A DNA stretch of 54,007 bases from an uncultured Bacteroidales bacterium (lineage in GTDB: Bacteria > Bacteroidota > Bacteroidia > Bacteroidales > Muribaculaceae), in assembly GCA_902781045.1 (NCBI GenBank), contig CACZHT010000020.1, forward strand, positions 1 through 54,007. The letters run 5' to 3'. Made by a program: the position numbers and the translations under genes. Shown in pieces: positions 41,860 to 51,097 of the stretch (position 1 is its first letter; each line of letters starts with the position of its first letter). Under the pieces are notes generated by a model. That model had not been told where the DNA came from. It was given only the letters and a program-made list of their open reading frames with translations, and searched no databases.

Positions 41860-42222
41860 ATGAAGAAAATCATCCTACTGATTGCTGCTGTTGTCGCGTT
41901 GCTGGCTGTGTCCTCGTGCAACAATGCCGGACATAAAGAAGCGGACAAGCCGGCCATCGAGCAAACCAGCTACCAGCCCAGTGGTGACCTGAACAAGGAT
42001 GCTCAGGCCATTGCTGACATGATTATCCACTCATCACAACGCATGATTGATGGCGAGGCCAGCCTGGAGGAAGACCAGGCACATGCCGACAAGATGATTA
42101 GGGCGTACAACGACTACTACCAGTCGCAAAACCGCAGCGAGGAGTTTCAGAAAGCCCTGAACGAGGCCACCGAGACCGCCATCGACAGTCTGGGTGTGAT
42201 TCTGGGCAAAGGAACTCGATAA
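41860..42222 (+). CDS. small lipoprotein of unknown function
   Basis: A 120-residue protein. The N-terminus MKKIILLIAAVVALLAVSSC is a lipoprotein signal with lipobox AVSSC. The mature part is a helical, charged segment (DLNKDAQAIADMIIHSSQRMIDGEASLEEDQAHADKMI...). I do not recognise a family. The frame is open five codons further upstream, but the start at 41860 makes the normal signal. It lies 57 bases before lysS, with an AT repeat in between, and may be cotranscribed with it. Confidence 0.75.
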   Translation: MKKIILLIAAVVALLAVSSCNNAGHKEADKPAIEQTSYQPSGDLNKDAQAIADMIIHSSQRMIDGEASLEEDQAHADKMIRAYNDYYQSQNRSEEFQKALNEATETAIDSLGVILGKGTR

Positions 42223-42268
42223 TTCATAATTTATAATTTATAATCCGAATCCTTGATTCTTAACTTTT
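42220..42268. repeat. AATTCATAATTTATA spacer repeat
   Basis: Begins at the stop codon of the lipoprotein gene and ends a few bases before lysS. Confidence 0.7.
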
Positions 42269-42279
42269 AATTAAAATAA

Positions 42280-44028
42280 ATGAATATCCTCGAACTGAGC
42301 GAACAAGAGATAGTCAGAAGAAATAGTCTGAACACGATGCGCGAGATGGGCATAGACCCCTACCCCGCAGCCGAATTTGTTGTCAATGCCTACAGCGACG
42401 ACATCCGTGAGCAATTTGTCGACGATGCCGAGCCGCGCCAGGTGAGCCTGGCCGGACGCATCATGAGCCGTCGCATCATGGGCAAAGCCTCGTTCATGGA
42501 GCTGCAGGACTCGCATGGCCGCATCCAGGTCTACATCAGCCGCGACGAATTGTGTCCCGACGAGAACAAAGACCTGTATAATGTCGTGTTCAAGAAGCTG
42601 CTCGACATGGGCGACTTTGTGGGTGTGACCGGCTTTGTGTTCCGCACCCAGACGGGCGAAATCAGCGTGCATGCCCAGACGCTGCGGGTGCTGAGCAAGT
42701 CGTTGCGACCGCTGCCCGTGGTCAAGGTCAAGGATGGCGTGACCTACGACGCGTTTGACGACCCCGAGCTGCGCTACCGCCAGCGCTACGTCGACCTTGT
42801 GGTCAACGACGGGGTGAAGGAGACCTTCCTCAAGCGCGCTCTGGTGGTCAAGACCATGCGCCAGGTGCTGGACGACGCCGGCTATACCGAGGTTGAGACC
42901 CCGACGCTGCAAAGCATCGCCGGCGGTGCCAGTGCGCGGCCGTTCATCACCCACTTCAACGCGCTGAACGTCGATATGTACATGCGCATCGCCACCGAGC
43001 TCTATCTCAAGCGCCTGATTGTTGGCGGTTTTGAGGGTGTCTATGAGATTGGCAAGAACTTCCGCAACGAGGGCATGGACCGCACGCACAACCCCGAGTT
43101 CACCTGCATGGAGCTGTATGTGCAATACAAGGACTACAACTGGATGATGTCGTTCACCGAGCAGTTGCTCGAGAAGATCTGCATCGCGGTCAACGGCAAG
43201 CCCGAAGCCGAGTTTGACGGCCATCTGATCAGCTACAAGGCCCCCTACCGCCGCCTGCCCATCCTCGATGCCATCAAAGAGCAGACCGGCTATGACCTGA
43301 CAGACATGGACGAGGCCCAGATTCGCGAGGTGTGCCACAAGCTCAACATGGAGATAGACGACACCATGGGCAAGGGCAAACTCATCGACGAGATCTTCGG
43401 CGAGTTCTGCGAGGGGCACTATGTGCAGCCCACGTTCATCATCGACTATCCCGTGGAGATGTCGCCGCTGACCAAGATGCACCGCAGCAAGCCCGGCCTG
43501 ACTGAGCGCTTCGAACTGATGGTCAACGGCAAGGAGGTGGCCAACGCCTACAGCGAGCTCAACGACCCCATCGATCAGGAGGAACGCTTCAAGGAGCAGA
43601 TGCGCCTGGCCGACAAGGGCGACGACGAGGCCATGATCATCGACCACGACTTCCTTCGTGCCCTGCAATATGGCATGCCGCCGACCAGCGGCATCGGCAT
43701 CGGCATCGACCGCCTGACCATGTTCATGACGGGCAAGACCACCATCCAGGATGTCATCCTGTTCCCGCAGATGCGCCCCGAGAAGGTGGCCCGCCGCGAC
43801 AAGGAGGAGGTCTTCACAGCACTGGGCATCCCTGCCGAGTGGGTGGCCCCCATCCAGAAGGCCGGTGTGCTCACTGTCCAGGCCCTGGCCGCGCTGGAGC
43901 GTCCGGGCAAGCTGTTCCAGGACTTGCTCGACATCAACAAAAAATACAAGCTGGGCTATCAGGCCCCGACTGCCGACCAGGTGAAGCAGTGGGTCGAGTG
44001 CGCCCGGCAGACCACCAGCCAAGAATAA
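42280..44028 (+). CDS. lysS: lysyl-tRNA synthetase, class II
   Basis: A 582-residue enzyme that charges tRNA-Lys. It has the N-terminal OB-fold anticodon-binding domain ([23 protein letters not shown], about 55-150). The class II core follows with motif 1 region ([18 protein letters not shown]), motif 2 ([14 protein letters not shown]) and motif 3 ([12 protein letters not shown]). A C-terminal extension of about 70 residues after motif 3 ([29 protein letters not shown]...) resembles a helix-hairpin-helix tail known from Bacteroidetes LysS. It is complete. It is followed after 20 bases by the PorZ-like gene in the same direction. Confidence 0.97.
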   Translation: MNILELSEQEIVRRNSLNTMREMGIDPYPAAEFVVNAYSDDIREQFVDDAEPRQVSLAGRIMSRRIMGKASFMELQDSHGRIQVYISRDELCPDENKDLYNVVFKKLLDMGDFVGVTGFVFRTQTGEISVHAQTLRVLSKSLRPLPVVKVKDGVTYDAFDDPELRYRQRYVDLVVNDGVKETFLKRALVVKTMRQVLDDAGYTEVETPTLQSIAGGASARPFITHFNALNVDMYMRIATELYLKRLIVGGFEGVYEIGKNFRNEGMDRTHNPEFTCMELYVQYKDYNWMMSFTEQLLEKICIAVNGKPEAEFDGHLISYKAPYRRLPILDAIKEQTGYDLTDMDEAQIREVCHKLNMEIDDTMGKGKLIDEIFGEFCEGHYVQPTFIIDYPVEMSPLTKMHRSKPGLTERFELMVNGKEVANAYSELNDPIDQEERFKEQMRLADKGDDEAMIIDHDFLRALQYGMPPTSGIGIGIDRLTMFMTGKTTIQDVILFPQMRPEKVARRDKEEVFTALGIPAEWVAPIQKAGVLTVQALAALERPGKLFQDLLDINKKYKLGYQAPTADQVKQWVECARQTTSQE

Positions 44029-44048
44029 TCTCTCACACAACACTGAAT

Positions 44049-46379
44049 ATGAAAAAGTTAATCATCTTACTGGCATTGATGTTGCCGATGGTTGCATCGG
44101 CCCAGGATCTCGAGGGCACGTGGAAGTTCCACCCCACCTACCAGCTGACCACAGCCACCGACTTGATTGACACCGACAACATTGTCTACGCTCTGACAAA
44201 TGGCACACTGGTGCGTCTGGACAAGACGACCCACCAGGTTGAGCCGATGTCGCCCGCAACGGGTCTGACCGAATTCAAGGTGCATGGCATCTACTATAAC
44301 TACGACAAGCACTACTTGCTGGTGGCCTACAACAACAGCAACATCGACCTGGTGTATGATGACGGACGCATCGTCAACGTGAGCGGTCTGGCCGACGTTG
44401 TGATGAACGTGCCACGCACCATCAACGATGTCACATTTGCCGGCGACAAAGCCTATCTGGCCACCGACTTCGGCCTGGCCGTGGTCGACGAAGTGACAAC
44501 CGGCATCAGCGAGTTCCGCTACTATGGCAGTGCGCTGACCTCGGTAGCCACCGTTGGCGACATGATGATTATTGCCACCGACAGTCAACTCTATGCCAGC
44601 GCCGACCGTCGCGAGCAGCTGAGCGACTTCACCAGCCTGGGCATCACCCAGGCAGCTGCGCGGCTGCGCCCCGCCAACGACAGTACATTCTTCTTGCTGG
44701 GCACCAATGCGCTCAAGTGCTGCATGCTGACCGAGGGCGGACAAGACGGCATCGCATGCACGGCAACCAGCATCGCTGCAGCCACACCCGACAACCTGCA
44801 ACGCACTGTCGGCGGCTGGCTGGCCAACTTCCGCACGAGCAAGTACTACTACACCATCGCCGAGGGCACCTATGCCGCGACCTGCGTCAGCGGCAACAAC
44901 ACCTCGCTCTACTCGTGCACGCCGGGCGGCGACGGTACGGTGTGGCAGATTGACGGCAACGGCATCCACGTCAAGGACAACACGACCGAGGTCTACAAGC
45001 CTGCCGGCATCTACATGCGCACCAACGTCTCGCCACAGATGTTCTACAGCTACTACAACCCGCGCAACAACAAGTTCTATGCCACCAACCACGACCAGCG
45101 TCACGCCTACAACAACGGTCAGGAAACGACTACCATTTCCTATCTACTGGCCTACGACGGCAACAGCTGGGTCGATGAGACACCGGCAGAGTTGAAAAAT
45201 CTGACAAAGCCCAGTCCGCTGGTGTTTGTGCCCTGGCACGAAAATGCCCTGTTCTATGTCATCCGTAAGGGCACAAACATGTTCCGGATTGTAGACGGCC
45301 AGGTCAACCATACCTTTAAAGAGGGTGTCAACCTTCCATATACATCAAAACTTTATTCTCCTCGACTAGCCTTTGACAGTGAGGGCAACCTGTGGATGTG
45401 CTCAACTCGCAGCACGACTCAACCCTATAACATAGCGTGCATGCTGCCCCGCGACAAAGTGATGAAAGACACCATCACCAAAGATGACTGGATTGTGGTT
45501 TCGGTACCGGGGTTAAACACCGGCGGCACGTTCCAGAATCAGACTTTCTGCATCGGCAGGGGCGATGTCAAGGTTGCACATGGGGGCAGTCAGAGTGTGC
45601 TGACTTTCACTTTATGGCGCGGCACACCCGATGCCGAACATCCCACGGTCGAGACGATACGCCCCTCCAACCCCATTGACCAGAACGGCAAGGGTTTCGA
45701 CCCGACAAACAACAAAATTTACTGCATGGCCACCGACTCAACCGGCCTGGTGTGGGTGGGCAGCGACAACTGCCCGGTCTTCTACTTCGATCCGTCAGAG
45801 GTGATGGACAGCGGCTTCAAGGTCACCCGGCCGAACGCCGTCGATGGCGATGGGTCGCCCTACGATGGCAAAGTCAGTCACATTGCCACCGACCACCTGA
45901 ACCGCAAGTGGATTGCCACAACAGAACAAGGGGTCTTTGTCGTGAGTCCCGACGGGTCGCATGTGCTCAAGCACTTCGATGTGGACAACAGCGGACTGCC
46001 ATCAGCGTGCGTCTACTCGGTGTCCGCCTCGCCCAACCGCGCCATTGCGCTGACCGACAAGGGTGTTGCCGAGCTGGACATGACCGACATCCCCCATGTG
46101 ATTGACTACACGGCCGTGACTGCGGCTCCGATGGTGGTCGAGCCGAGCTACACCGGTTTTGTGACCATCGGCCAGGTGGATGTGGGTGCCTGTGTGCGCA
46201 TCACCGACCGCGACGGCCAGCTGGTGCGCGAGTTCACCGCCACCGGCAGCCAGGTGGCCTGGGACACCTGCGACACCACTGGCGAGCGTGTCGCGACAGG
46301 GGTGTACAACGTCTATGCCGGCATTGATGCCGACCATCTGCCCGCCACCCCCCAGGTTAGGGTCAGGGTAATCAAGTAG
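44049..46379 (+). CDS. porZ: PorZ-like type IX secretion system propeller protein
   Basis: A 776-residue exported protein. The signal peptide (KKLIILLALMLPMVASAQ) is followed by two beta-propeller-like blocks of two-component-regulator type blades (TDNIVYALTNGTLVRLDKTT, YLATDFGLAVVDEV, MATDSTGLVWVGSDN, TEQGVFVVSPDG). It ends with a beta-sandwich tail (GACVRITDRDGQLVREFTATG...GVYNVYAG) like the sorting domain of PorZ. PorZ works with PorU, PorV and PorQ on the cell surface, delivering anionic lipopolysaccharide for anchoring type IX cargo. The assignment rests on overall layout and length; a related sensor propeller protein is an alternative. It sits directly after lysS. Confidence 0.75.
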   Translation: MKKLIILLALMLPMVASAQDLEGTWKFHPTYQLTTATDLIDTDNIVYALTNGTLVRLDKTTHQVEPMSPATGLTEFKVHGIYYNYDKHYLLVAYNNSNIDLVYDDGRIVNVSGLADVVMNVPRTINDVTFAGDKAYLATDFGLAVVDEVTTGISEFRYYGSALTSVATVGDMMIIATDSQLYASADRREQLSDFTSLGITQAAARLRPANDSTFFLLGTNALKCCMLTEGGQDGIACTATSIAAATPDNLQRTVGGWLANFRTSKYYYTIAEGTYAATCVSGNNTSLYSCTPGGDGTVWQIDGNGIHVKDNTTEVYKPAGIYMRTNVSPQMFYSYYNPRNNKFYATNHDQRHAYNNGQETTTISYLLAYDGNSWVDETPAELKNLTKPSPLVFVPWHENALFYVIRKGTNMFRIVDGQVNHTFKEGVNLPYTSKLYSPRLAFDSEGNLWMCSTRSTTQPYNIACMLPRDKVMKDTITKDDWIVVSVPGLNTGGTFQNQTFCIGRGDVKVAHGGSQSVLTFTLWRGTPDAEHPTVETIRPSNPIDQNGKGFDPTNNKIYCMATDSTGLVWVGSDNCPVFYFDPSEVMDSGFKVTRPNAVDGDGSPYDGKVSHIATDHLNRKWIATTEQGVFVVSPDGSHVLKHFDVDNSGLPSACVYSVSASPNRAIALTDKGVAELDMTDIPHVIDYTAVTAAPMVVEPSYTGFVTIGQVDVGACVRITDRDGQLVREFTATGSQVAWDTCDTTGERVATGVYNVYAGIDADHLPATPQVRVRVIK

Positions 46380-46380
46380 T

Positions 46381-46457
46381 TTTTTAGTTGTTAGTTGTCA
46401 GTTGTTAGTTGTCAGTTGTTGCCACAACTAAAAACTAAAATCTAAAAACTAAAAACT
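46381..46457. repeat. TTAGTTG(T) tandem repeat with inverted arms
   Basis: Plus-strand words TTAGTTGTTAGTTGTCAG are followed by inverted words ACAACTAAAAACTAAAATC. The arms can form a hairpin, and it may end the porZ transcript. Confidence 0.65.
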
Positions 46458-46462
46458 TTCGT

Positions 46463-46918
46463 ATGATTGACGTCCATTCGGTTGAATTCTATGTCATCGC
46501 CTTTGTGGTGGCCATGGCGCTGGTGACGCTGCTTGTGGGACAGCGCACCCGTGGCGAGGCCACCACCAACATTGACACCCTCGACCTCACCCCCAGCCTG
46601 GCCGACGAGGCCGGCCTGCTGGCCATCACCAGCGACAGTGGCGACACCGTGGCCATCACACGCACGGGCTTGCCCATCTTCGAGGGCGACACTGTGGTCC
46701 TGGTGAGCACCATCATCGACGACAAGTGGCACATCGAGGAGAAGCGCGCCACCAAGGGGCGCGGCCCGCATGTCATCATGGACGGCACCACACAGCTCAC
46801 ATTTCTCAAACCTCGCCGCTACCATGTGCGCTACGACAGCGAGATCACCGGCCAGTGGGTCACGCTGACCTACACCCACCGCCCCGGCAGCACCACCCGC
46901 ACCCGGCTCAAATACTGA
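46463..46918 (+). CDS. small membrane-anchored protein of unknown function
   Basis: A 151-residue protein with one N-terminal membrane helix (FYVIAFVVAMALVTLLV) and a soluble part predicted to be beta-rich (LLAITSDSGDTVAITRTGLPIFEGDTVVLVSTIID...). I do not recognise a family. It is plausible because the codon use matches the GC-rich neighbours. It follows the PorZ-like gene after a repeat-filled gap of 83 bases. Confidence 0.65.
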   Translation: MIDVHSVEFYVIAFVVAMALVTLLVGQRTRGEATTNIDTLDLTPSLADEAGLLAITSDSGDTVAITRTGLPIFEGDTVVLVSTIIDDKWHIEEKRATKGRGPHVIMDGTTQLTFLKPRRYHVRYDSEITGQWVTLTYTHRPGSTTRTRLKY

Positions 46919-46930
46919 CGCGGCGGAGTG

Positions 46931-47113
46931 TCAAAAAAAATGGCGGCAACCCACCTCAGGGCTGCCGCCATTATCATCCTGATGGCGGGCAAAGCAGTCG
47001 CGCCCCAGCTGCATGAGTTCGGCCGAGGGATGCACGGCCAACTTATTGTATTGTCGCATCACGTCCTGCGCCATGCCATGTGCAGCCACAACCAGCAGCA
47101 CCAGCGTGGTCAC
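46931..47113 (-). pseudogene. N-terminal remnant of a TPR-type regulator running into a terminator
   Basis: From a GTG at 47113 the frame gives a signal-like start (MTTLVLLVVAAHGMAQ) and then VMRQYNKLAVHPSAELMQLGRDCFARH. That phrase resembles the first TPR helix of Bacteroidetes TPR sensor/regulator proteins. After about 45 residues the frame enters the stem and T tract of an intrinsic terminator (46933-46972) and stops. The rest of the gene appears deleted, joining its start to its own or another terminator. A genuine short secreted peptide is the alternative. Confidence 0.45.
46933..46972 (-). terminator. intrinsic terminator on the minus strand
   Basis: Arms AATGGCGGCA/TGCCGCCATT with a 14-base loop and eight T on the minus strand. 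It lies inside the end of the remnant reading frame and also follows the plus-strand gene ending at 46918. Confidence 0.85.
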
Positions 47114-47142
47114 AATCCGAAGCGACAGTTGGCTTATAGCTA

Positions 47143-47262
47143 ATAGTTAATAGTTTATAGTTAACAGTCTATAGTTTATAGTTCATAGTTAACGGGTCTC
47201 TATTCAGCGACTATTATGCATTACACATTATAAATTATAAATTATAAATTATGAATTGTGCA
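47143..47262. repeat. TAGTTAATAGTTTATAG tandem spacer repeats
   Basis: Two blocks, 47143-47190 (TAGTTAA and TAGTTTA words) and 47226-47262 (ATAAATT words), occupy the gap between manC and the gene remnant. Confidence 0.7.
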
Positions 47263-47266
47263 TTGC

Positions 47267-48352
47267 TTAAAGGTACTTGTCGCCGAATTGAGTTCTCACC
47301 TCGTTGACATACAGGCGGATGCGCTGCTCTTCGTCCTTGGGGACAATGAGCAGTGCGTCGTCCACATCGGCCACGATGTAGTTGTCCAGCCCCGAGAGCA
47401 CCACCACCTTGTCGCCGCTGACGGCGATGACATTGTTGTGGCTGTTGTACAGCAGGTTCTGGTCGTGCTGCGTCACATTGCCATCGGCATCGTGATGCGG
47501 AGCGTTGTCATACAGCGAGCCCCATGTTCCCAGGTCGCTCCACCCGAAGTCGACACACTCGACAAAGACGTTCGGGGCCTTTTCCATCACAGCGAAGTCA
47601 ATCGAGATGTTGGGGCAGGCGGCATAGTTGGCGTTGATGAACTCCTGCTCCTGCGGTGAGCCATAGTATTGTGCGCCCTTGGCCAGGACGGCCTCGATGT
47701 CGGGCGCGTAGGCGGCCATGGCCGCCAGGATGGTTTTTGCGCTCCAGAAGAACATGCCCGAGTTCCAGAAAAACTCGCCCGATGCCAGAAACACGCGGGC
47801 CAGCTCCTCGTTGGGCTTCTCGGTGAATGTCTTCACACGGCTGAAGTCGGCGTCCATCGCCTCGCCCACCTGGATGTAGCCATAGCCCGTCTCGGGGCGG
47901 TTGGGGCGGATGCCCAGCGTCAACATCGCGTCGTGGCGGTCGATGAAGTCAAATGCCTTGAGCACGCTGGCGCGAAACTCGTCGGACTTCAAGATCAGGT
48001 GGTCGCTCGGGGCCACCATGATGCGTGCCTCGGGGTTGAGCCGGACGATGTGGTGCGCGGCCCACGCGATGCATGGGGCGGTGTTGCGTCGGGCCGGCTC
48101 GAGCAGAATCTGCTGCGGGCTGACCTGCGGCAGCTGCTCGCGGATGATGCCGGCATACTGCTCGTTGGTCATCAGGATGATGTTCTCGTCGGGCACGATG
48201 CCCCGGATGCGGTCAACCGACATCTGCAGCAGGCTGCGGCCGGTGCCGAAGAAGTCCAGGAACTGTTTGGGACGCGAGGCGCGGCTGTAGGGCCAGAAGC
48301 GGCTGCCCACACCGCCGCACATGATCACACAATAGCGGTTATCGTTGCTCAT
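47267..48352 (-). CDS. manC: mannose-1-phosphate guanylyltransferase
   Basis: A 361-residue cytoplasmic enzyme making GDP-mannose from mannose 1-phosphate and GTP, a precursor of fucose and mannose in surface glycans. It shows the nucleotidyltransferase signature MCGGVGSRFWPYSRASRPKQFL, VAPSDHLI, the substrate strand TGYGYIQVG, FTEKPNEELA, FWNSGMFFWSA, and VDFGWSDLGTWGSL. Its length matches the single-domain form without the isomerase part of long ManC. The -7 box TAACTTTG is about 190 bases upstream and the leader passes through a repeat element. Confidence 0.93.
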   Translation of the reverse strand: MSNDNRYCVIMCGGVGSRFWPYSRASRPKQFLDFFGTGRSLLQMSVDRIRGIVPDENIILMTNEQYAGIIREQLPQVSPQQILLEPARRNTAPCIAWAAHHIVRLNPEARIMVAPSDHLILKSDEFRASVLKAFDFIDRHDAMLTLGIRPNRPETGYGYIQVGEAMDADFSRVKTFTEKPNEELARVFLASGEFFWNSGMFFWSAKTILAAMAAYAPDIEAVLAKGAQYYGSPQEQEFINANYAACPNISIDFAVMEKAPNVFVECVDFGWSDLGTWGSLYDNAPHHDADGNVTQHDQNLLYNSHNNVIAVSGDKVVVLSGLDNYIVADVDDALLIVPKDEEQRIRLYVNEVRTQFGDKYL

Positions 48353-48392
48353 ATCTGTTGGCTATAGTTTTATCATTCACAGAAAAAGCTCT

Positions 48393-48518
48393 TAAAGTAG
48401 TGAGACAATAGTGATGTAGTGAAGCCGTTGCATGATTGTGACGGGGACACCACACAGACTTTCGACACCCTGAGCGGCAAGAGCAATGGCTCCACCGCCC
48501 CACTACCCCACTACTTTA
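48393..48518. repeat. GTAGTG repeat element with inverted ends, second full copy
   Basis: Inverted ends TAAAGTAGTG (48393-48402) and CACTACTTTA (48509-48518) enclose the core AAGCCGTTGCATGATTGTGA (48422-48441), matching the core of 25842-25952 at about 17 of 20 positions. It lies in the leader of manC. The 332-base gap 48353-48684 holds only this, the -7 box and a REP fragment. Confidence 0.7.
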
Positions 48519-48548
48519 GAAAGCTGAGAAATTCATTAAAAACAGCGG

Positions 48549-48556
48549 CAAAGTTA
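48549..48556 (-). promoter_or_regulatory. -7 box TAACTTTG of manC
   Basis: Exact match on the minus strand, start near 48542. Confidence 0.55.
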
Positions 48557-48673
48557 AGCAATTTTTCTCACATCACAGCGAATTTCTATCCCAAAAAAAT
48601 AAAGTCCTCAAGTTGCGGGTTGCGGGTTAGCTTTGCTGCCTCTGTGCATGTCAGGTGCCCATGGCATCGTCGT

Positions 48674-48688
48674 GCGACAGGGGGTCAG
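48674..48688. repeat. fragment of the 2307-2586 REP family
   Basis: Fifteen bases GCGACAGGGGGTCAG are identical to the start of the left hairpin arm at 2343. They supply the stop codon of the ABC permease gene. Confidence 0.5.
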
Positions 48689-50010
48689 TGGCGCAGCCAG
48701 CGCAGCAGGTCCTTGAAGCCGGTCTTCTTGCCGTAGAGCAGGATGCCGGTGCGGTAGATGCGCGAGGCAATCCACACTGTCAGGGTCGCCGTGCCGAACA
48801 GCAGCACGATGCTCAGCGCCAGCTGCCACAGGGGCACATCGTAGGGCAGACGCACCATCATCACGATGGGCGAGGTGAACGGAATCATCGAGCACCAGAA
48901 GGCCATCGGCCCGTTGGGGTTGTCGATGCACGCCATGCCGGCATAGAGCGCGATAATCATCACGATGATGATGGGCGTGGTGAACTGCGACGCGTCATTG
49001 GCCTGGTCGACCGCCGACCCGAAGGCGGCAAACAACGCGGCATAGAGCAGATAGCCGCCGATGAAATAGAACACAAAGCTGGTGAAAATCTGCAGGTAGT
49101 TGACCCCCAGGATGGCCTGGACGATGCCGCTCATGTCGGCATTGCCGCCCTGGGCCAGCGCGGCCTGCACAGCGGCGGGATCGCCGGCCATGCCCAGCGT
49201 GTCGCCCAAGGCCAGCCCCAGCATGCTGCCGGCCACCACGCTCAGGGCCAGCATCACCACCGTCCAGATGGCCAGTTGCGTCAGCCCCACCAGCGCCACG
49301 CCGATGATTTTGCCCATCATCAGCTGGAACGGCTTGCACGAACTGACGATGACCTCGACGATGCGGTTGGTCTTCTCCTCGATGACACCGTTCATGATCA
49401 TCGCGCCATACATCAGCACGAACATATAAATCAGGAAGGCCAGGAAGAACCCGATGCCCATGGCAATCTCGGTGCTGGTCTCGGTCTCGGTGCCGTCCTC
49501 GCCCCACTTGACGCTCTTGACATCGACATCGACGCTCGACTCGTCGATCATCTTCTGCAAGTTGGGCACGCCGTAGCTCGCCACATGAGCGCGGGTGAGC
49601 GTGTCGCTCAGCTGGCGGCCCAGCGTCATCTTGAGCGAGGAGTTGATGGTCTTGTCGCTGTAGATGGTCAGCTGGTGCACCGAGTCGATGTCCTGCGGGA
49701 TGATGACCACGGCGGTGAGCCGGCCGTCGCTCTTGTCGTAGAACGCGCGCGGGTCGGCGATGGTGTCGCCGCGCAGGGCGATGAAATGATAGAGGTCGGT
49801 GTCCTGGATGGCACCGCCATAGCGACCGGTCTGGTCGATGACGGCCACATCCTCGGTCTCACTGCCCTCGGTGTTGAGATAGCCGATGCCGATGGGCAGC
49901 AAGATGCAGGCAATCATCAGGATGGGGATGAGGATGGTCATGATGATGAACGACTTGCGCCCCACCATCGACATGTATTCGCGGGCGATAATCAGTTTAA
50001 GCTTGTCCAT
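48685..50010 (-). CDS. ABC-2 type transporter permease (NatB-like)
   Basis: A 441-residue inner-membrane protein. There is an N-terminal helix (SFIIMTILIPILMIACILL), a large extracytoplasmic loop (about 45-190), then five to six helices (AMGIGFFLAFLIYMFVLM, IIGVALVGLTQLAIWTVVML and others). This is the ABC-2/NatB pattern for sodium, drug or peptide export. The start MDKLKLI at 50010 overlaps the end of the ATPase gene by 14 bases, so translation is coupled. The C-terminus ends with a stop within a REP fragment. Confidence 0.9.
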   Translation of the reverse strand: MDKLKLIIAREYMSMVGRKSFIIMTILIPILMIACILLPIGIGYLNTEGSETEDVAVIDQTGRYGGAIQDTDLYHFIALRGDTIADPRAFYDKSDGRLTAVVIIPQDIDSVHQLTIYSDKTINSSLKMTLGRQLSDTLTRAHVASYGVPNLQKMIDESSVDVDVKSVKWGEDGTETETSTEIAMGIGFFLAFLIYMFVLMYGAMIMNGVIEEKTNRIVEVIVSSCKPFQLMMGKIIGVALVGLTQLAIWTVVMLALSVVAGSMLGLALGDTLGMAGDPAAVQAALAQGGNADMSGIVQAILGVNYLQIFTSFVFYFIGGYLLYAALFAAFGSAVDQANDASQFTTPIIIVMIIALYAGMACIDNPNGPMAFWCSMIPFTSPIVMMVRLPYDVPLWQLALSIVLLFGTATLTVWIASRIYRTGILLYGKKTGFKDLLRWLRH

Positions 50011-50917
50011 GGTTCTGGTCTTTAACGGTGTTAACAAAGATGTCGTGCATCGACGGCAATATCTCGTGGAAGCCTGCGAGGGCGCAATGGTCGTTGAGCC
50101 ATGCGATGGCGTCGTGCATGCTCACACCGGGGTTGAGCCGCACCAGCGTCTCGCGGCTGCCCATGGCGGCCGGCAGCAGCGTGTAGAGTGTGTCGCACGG
50201 CTGCAGTGTCTCGCCCCGTGCCAGGTCCACCGCCAGGATGCCCTGTTTGTGCTGCTGGCGGATGTCATCGACACTGCCCTCGAGCACCACGCGCGAGTGG
50301 TTGATCAGTGTGATGCGCTCGCAGATGGCCTCGACGCTCTCCATGTTGTGGGTCGAGAACAGCACCGTGCTGCCCTCCTGCTTCAGGCGCAGGATCTCGG
50401 CCTTGAGCTGGTCGGCGTTCACCGGGTCGAAGCCCGAGAACGGCTCGTCGAAGATGAGCAACCGCGGGCGATGGATGACGGTGGCGATGAACTGCACCTT
50501 CTGCTGCATACCCTTGCTCAGCGCCTCGAGCTTCTTGTCGCGCCACTCGCCCAGGTCGAAGCGCTCCAGCCATTGCAGCATCTCGCCTGTGGCACTGGTC
50601 TTGTCCATGCCCTTGAGGCGAGCCAGATAGACAATCTGGTCGCCCACCTTCATCTTCTTGTACAGGCCACGCTCCTCGGGCAGGTAGCCGATGTGCGCCA
50701 CATCGTCGTCGGTGATGGCGCGTCCGTCCAGCATCACTGTGCCGCTGTCCTGGTGGGTAATGCGGTTGATGATGCGTATCAGTGAAGTCTTGCCGGCTCC
50801 GTTGGGACCCAGCAGGCCATAGATGCACCCCTGTGGCACGTTCATGCTCACGTGGTCTAGTGCCAGATGTCCGTCATACTGCTTGACGACATCGCTGATT
50901 TCAATGAAATTGTTCAC
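49997..50917 (-). CDS. ABC transporter ATP-binding protein
   Basis: A 306-residue ATPase paired with the permease downstream. It has Walker A GPNGAGKTSLIR, Q-loop-region IGYLPEERGLYKKM, signature LSKGMQQKVQ in place of LSGGQ, Walker B LLIFDEPFSGFDP, and the switch STHNMES. It belongs to the NatA-like group with a C-terminal extension of about 80 residues. The start is GTG at 50917 (MNNFIEISD). The frame extends 17 codons further, but those residues (RNYELRITNYEL) are translation of the AT-rich spacer repeat. Confidence 0.92.
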   Translation of the reverse strand: MNNFIEISDVVKQYDGHLALDHVSMNVPQGCIYGLLGPNGAGKTSLIRIINRITHQDSGTVMLDGRAITDDDVAHIGYLPEERGLYKKMKVGDQIVYLARLKGMDKTSATGEMLQWLERFDLGEWRDKKLEALSKGMQQKVQFIATVIHRPRLLIFDEPFSGFDPVNADQLKAEILRLKQEGSTVLFSTHNMESVEAICERITLINHSRVVLEGSVDDIRQQHKQGILAVDLARGETLQPCDTLYTLLPAAMGSRETLVRLNPGVSMHDAIAWLNDHCALAGFHEILPSMHDIFVNTVKDQNHGQA

Positions 50918-50925
50918 TGCCGTAT

Positions 50926-50966
50926 AAATTAATTCGTAATTCGTAATTCTTAATTCGTAATTGCGC
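50926..50966. repeat. AATTCGTAATTC tandem spacer repeat
   Basis: Four words AATTCGT/AATTCTT just upstream of the ATPase gene. They are translated as a false N-terminus in the longest frame. Confidence 0.75.
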
Positions 50967-51023
50967 ATTGCGCTCTATGCTGTCCCTTTGACGCAACACA
51001 GAGGCACTTTATTACAAGTCGGT

Positions 51024-51062
51024 ACAAAAAATTTGCCCCCGCGCATGGGCGGAGGGCAAATT
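51024..51062 (-). terminator. intrinsic terminator of the FGE-dockerin gene
   Basis: Arms AATTTGCCC/GGGCAAATT with inner GC pairs, followed by TTTTTTG on the minus strand, 36 bases after the stop of the gene at 51098. Confidence 0.85.
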
Positions 51063-51097
51063 CCCGATTTAATATAAAAGATGAATTGACTCTGTCA

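Noticed and set aside
42271..44043. 590-codon minus-strand frame opposite lysS
   Set aside because: Antisense to a firmly identified gene; translation has no family resemblance.
43839..44048. Long N-terminal extension of the PorZ-like frame
   Set aside because: It overlaps lysS; the signal peptide starts at 44049.
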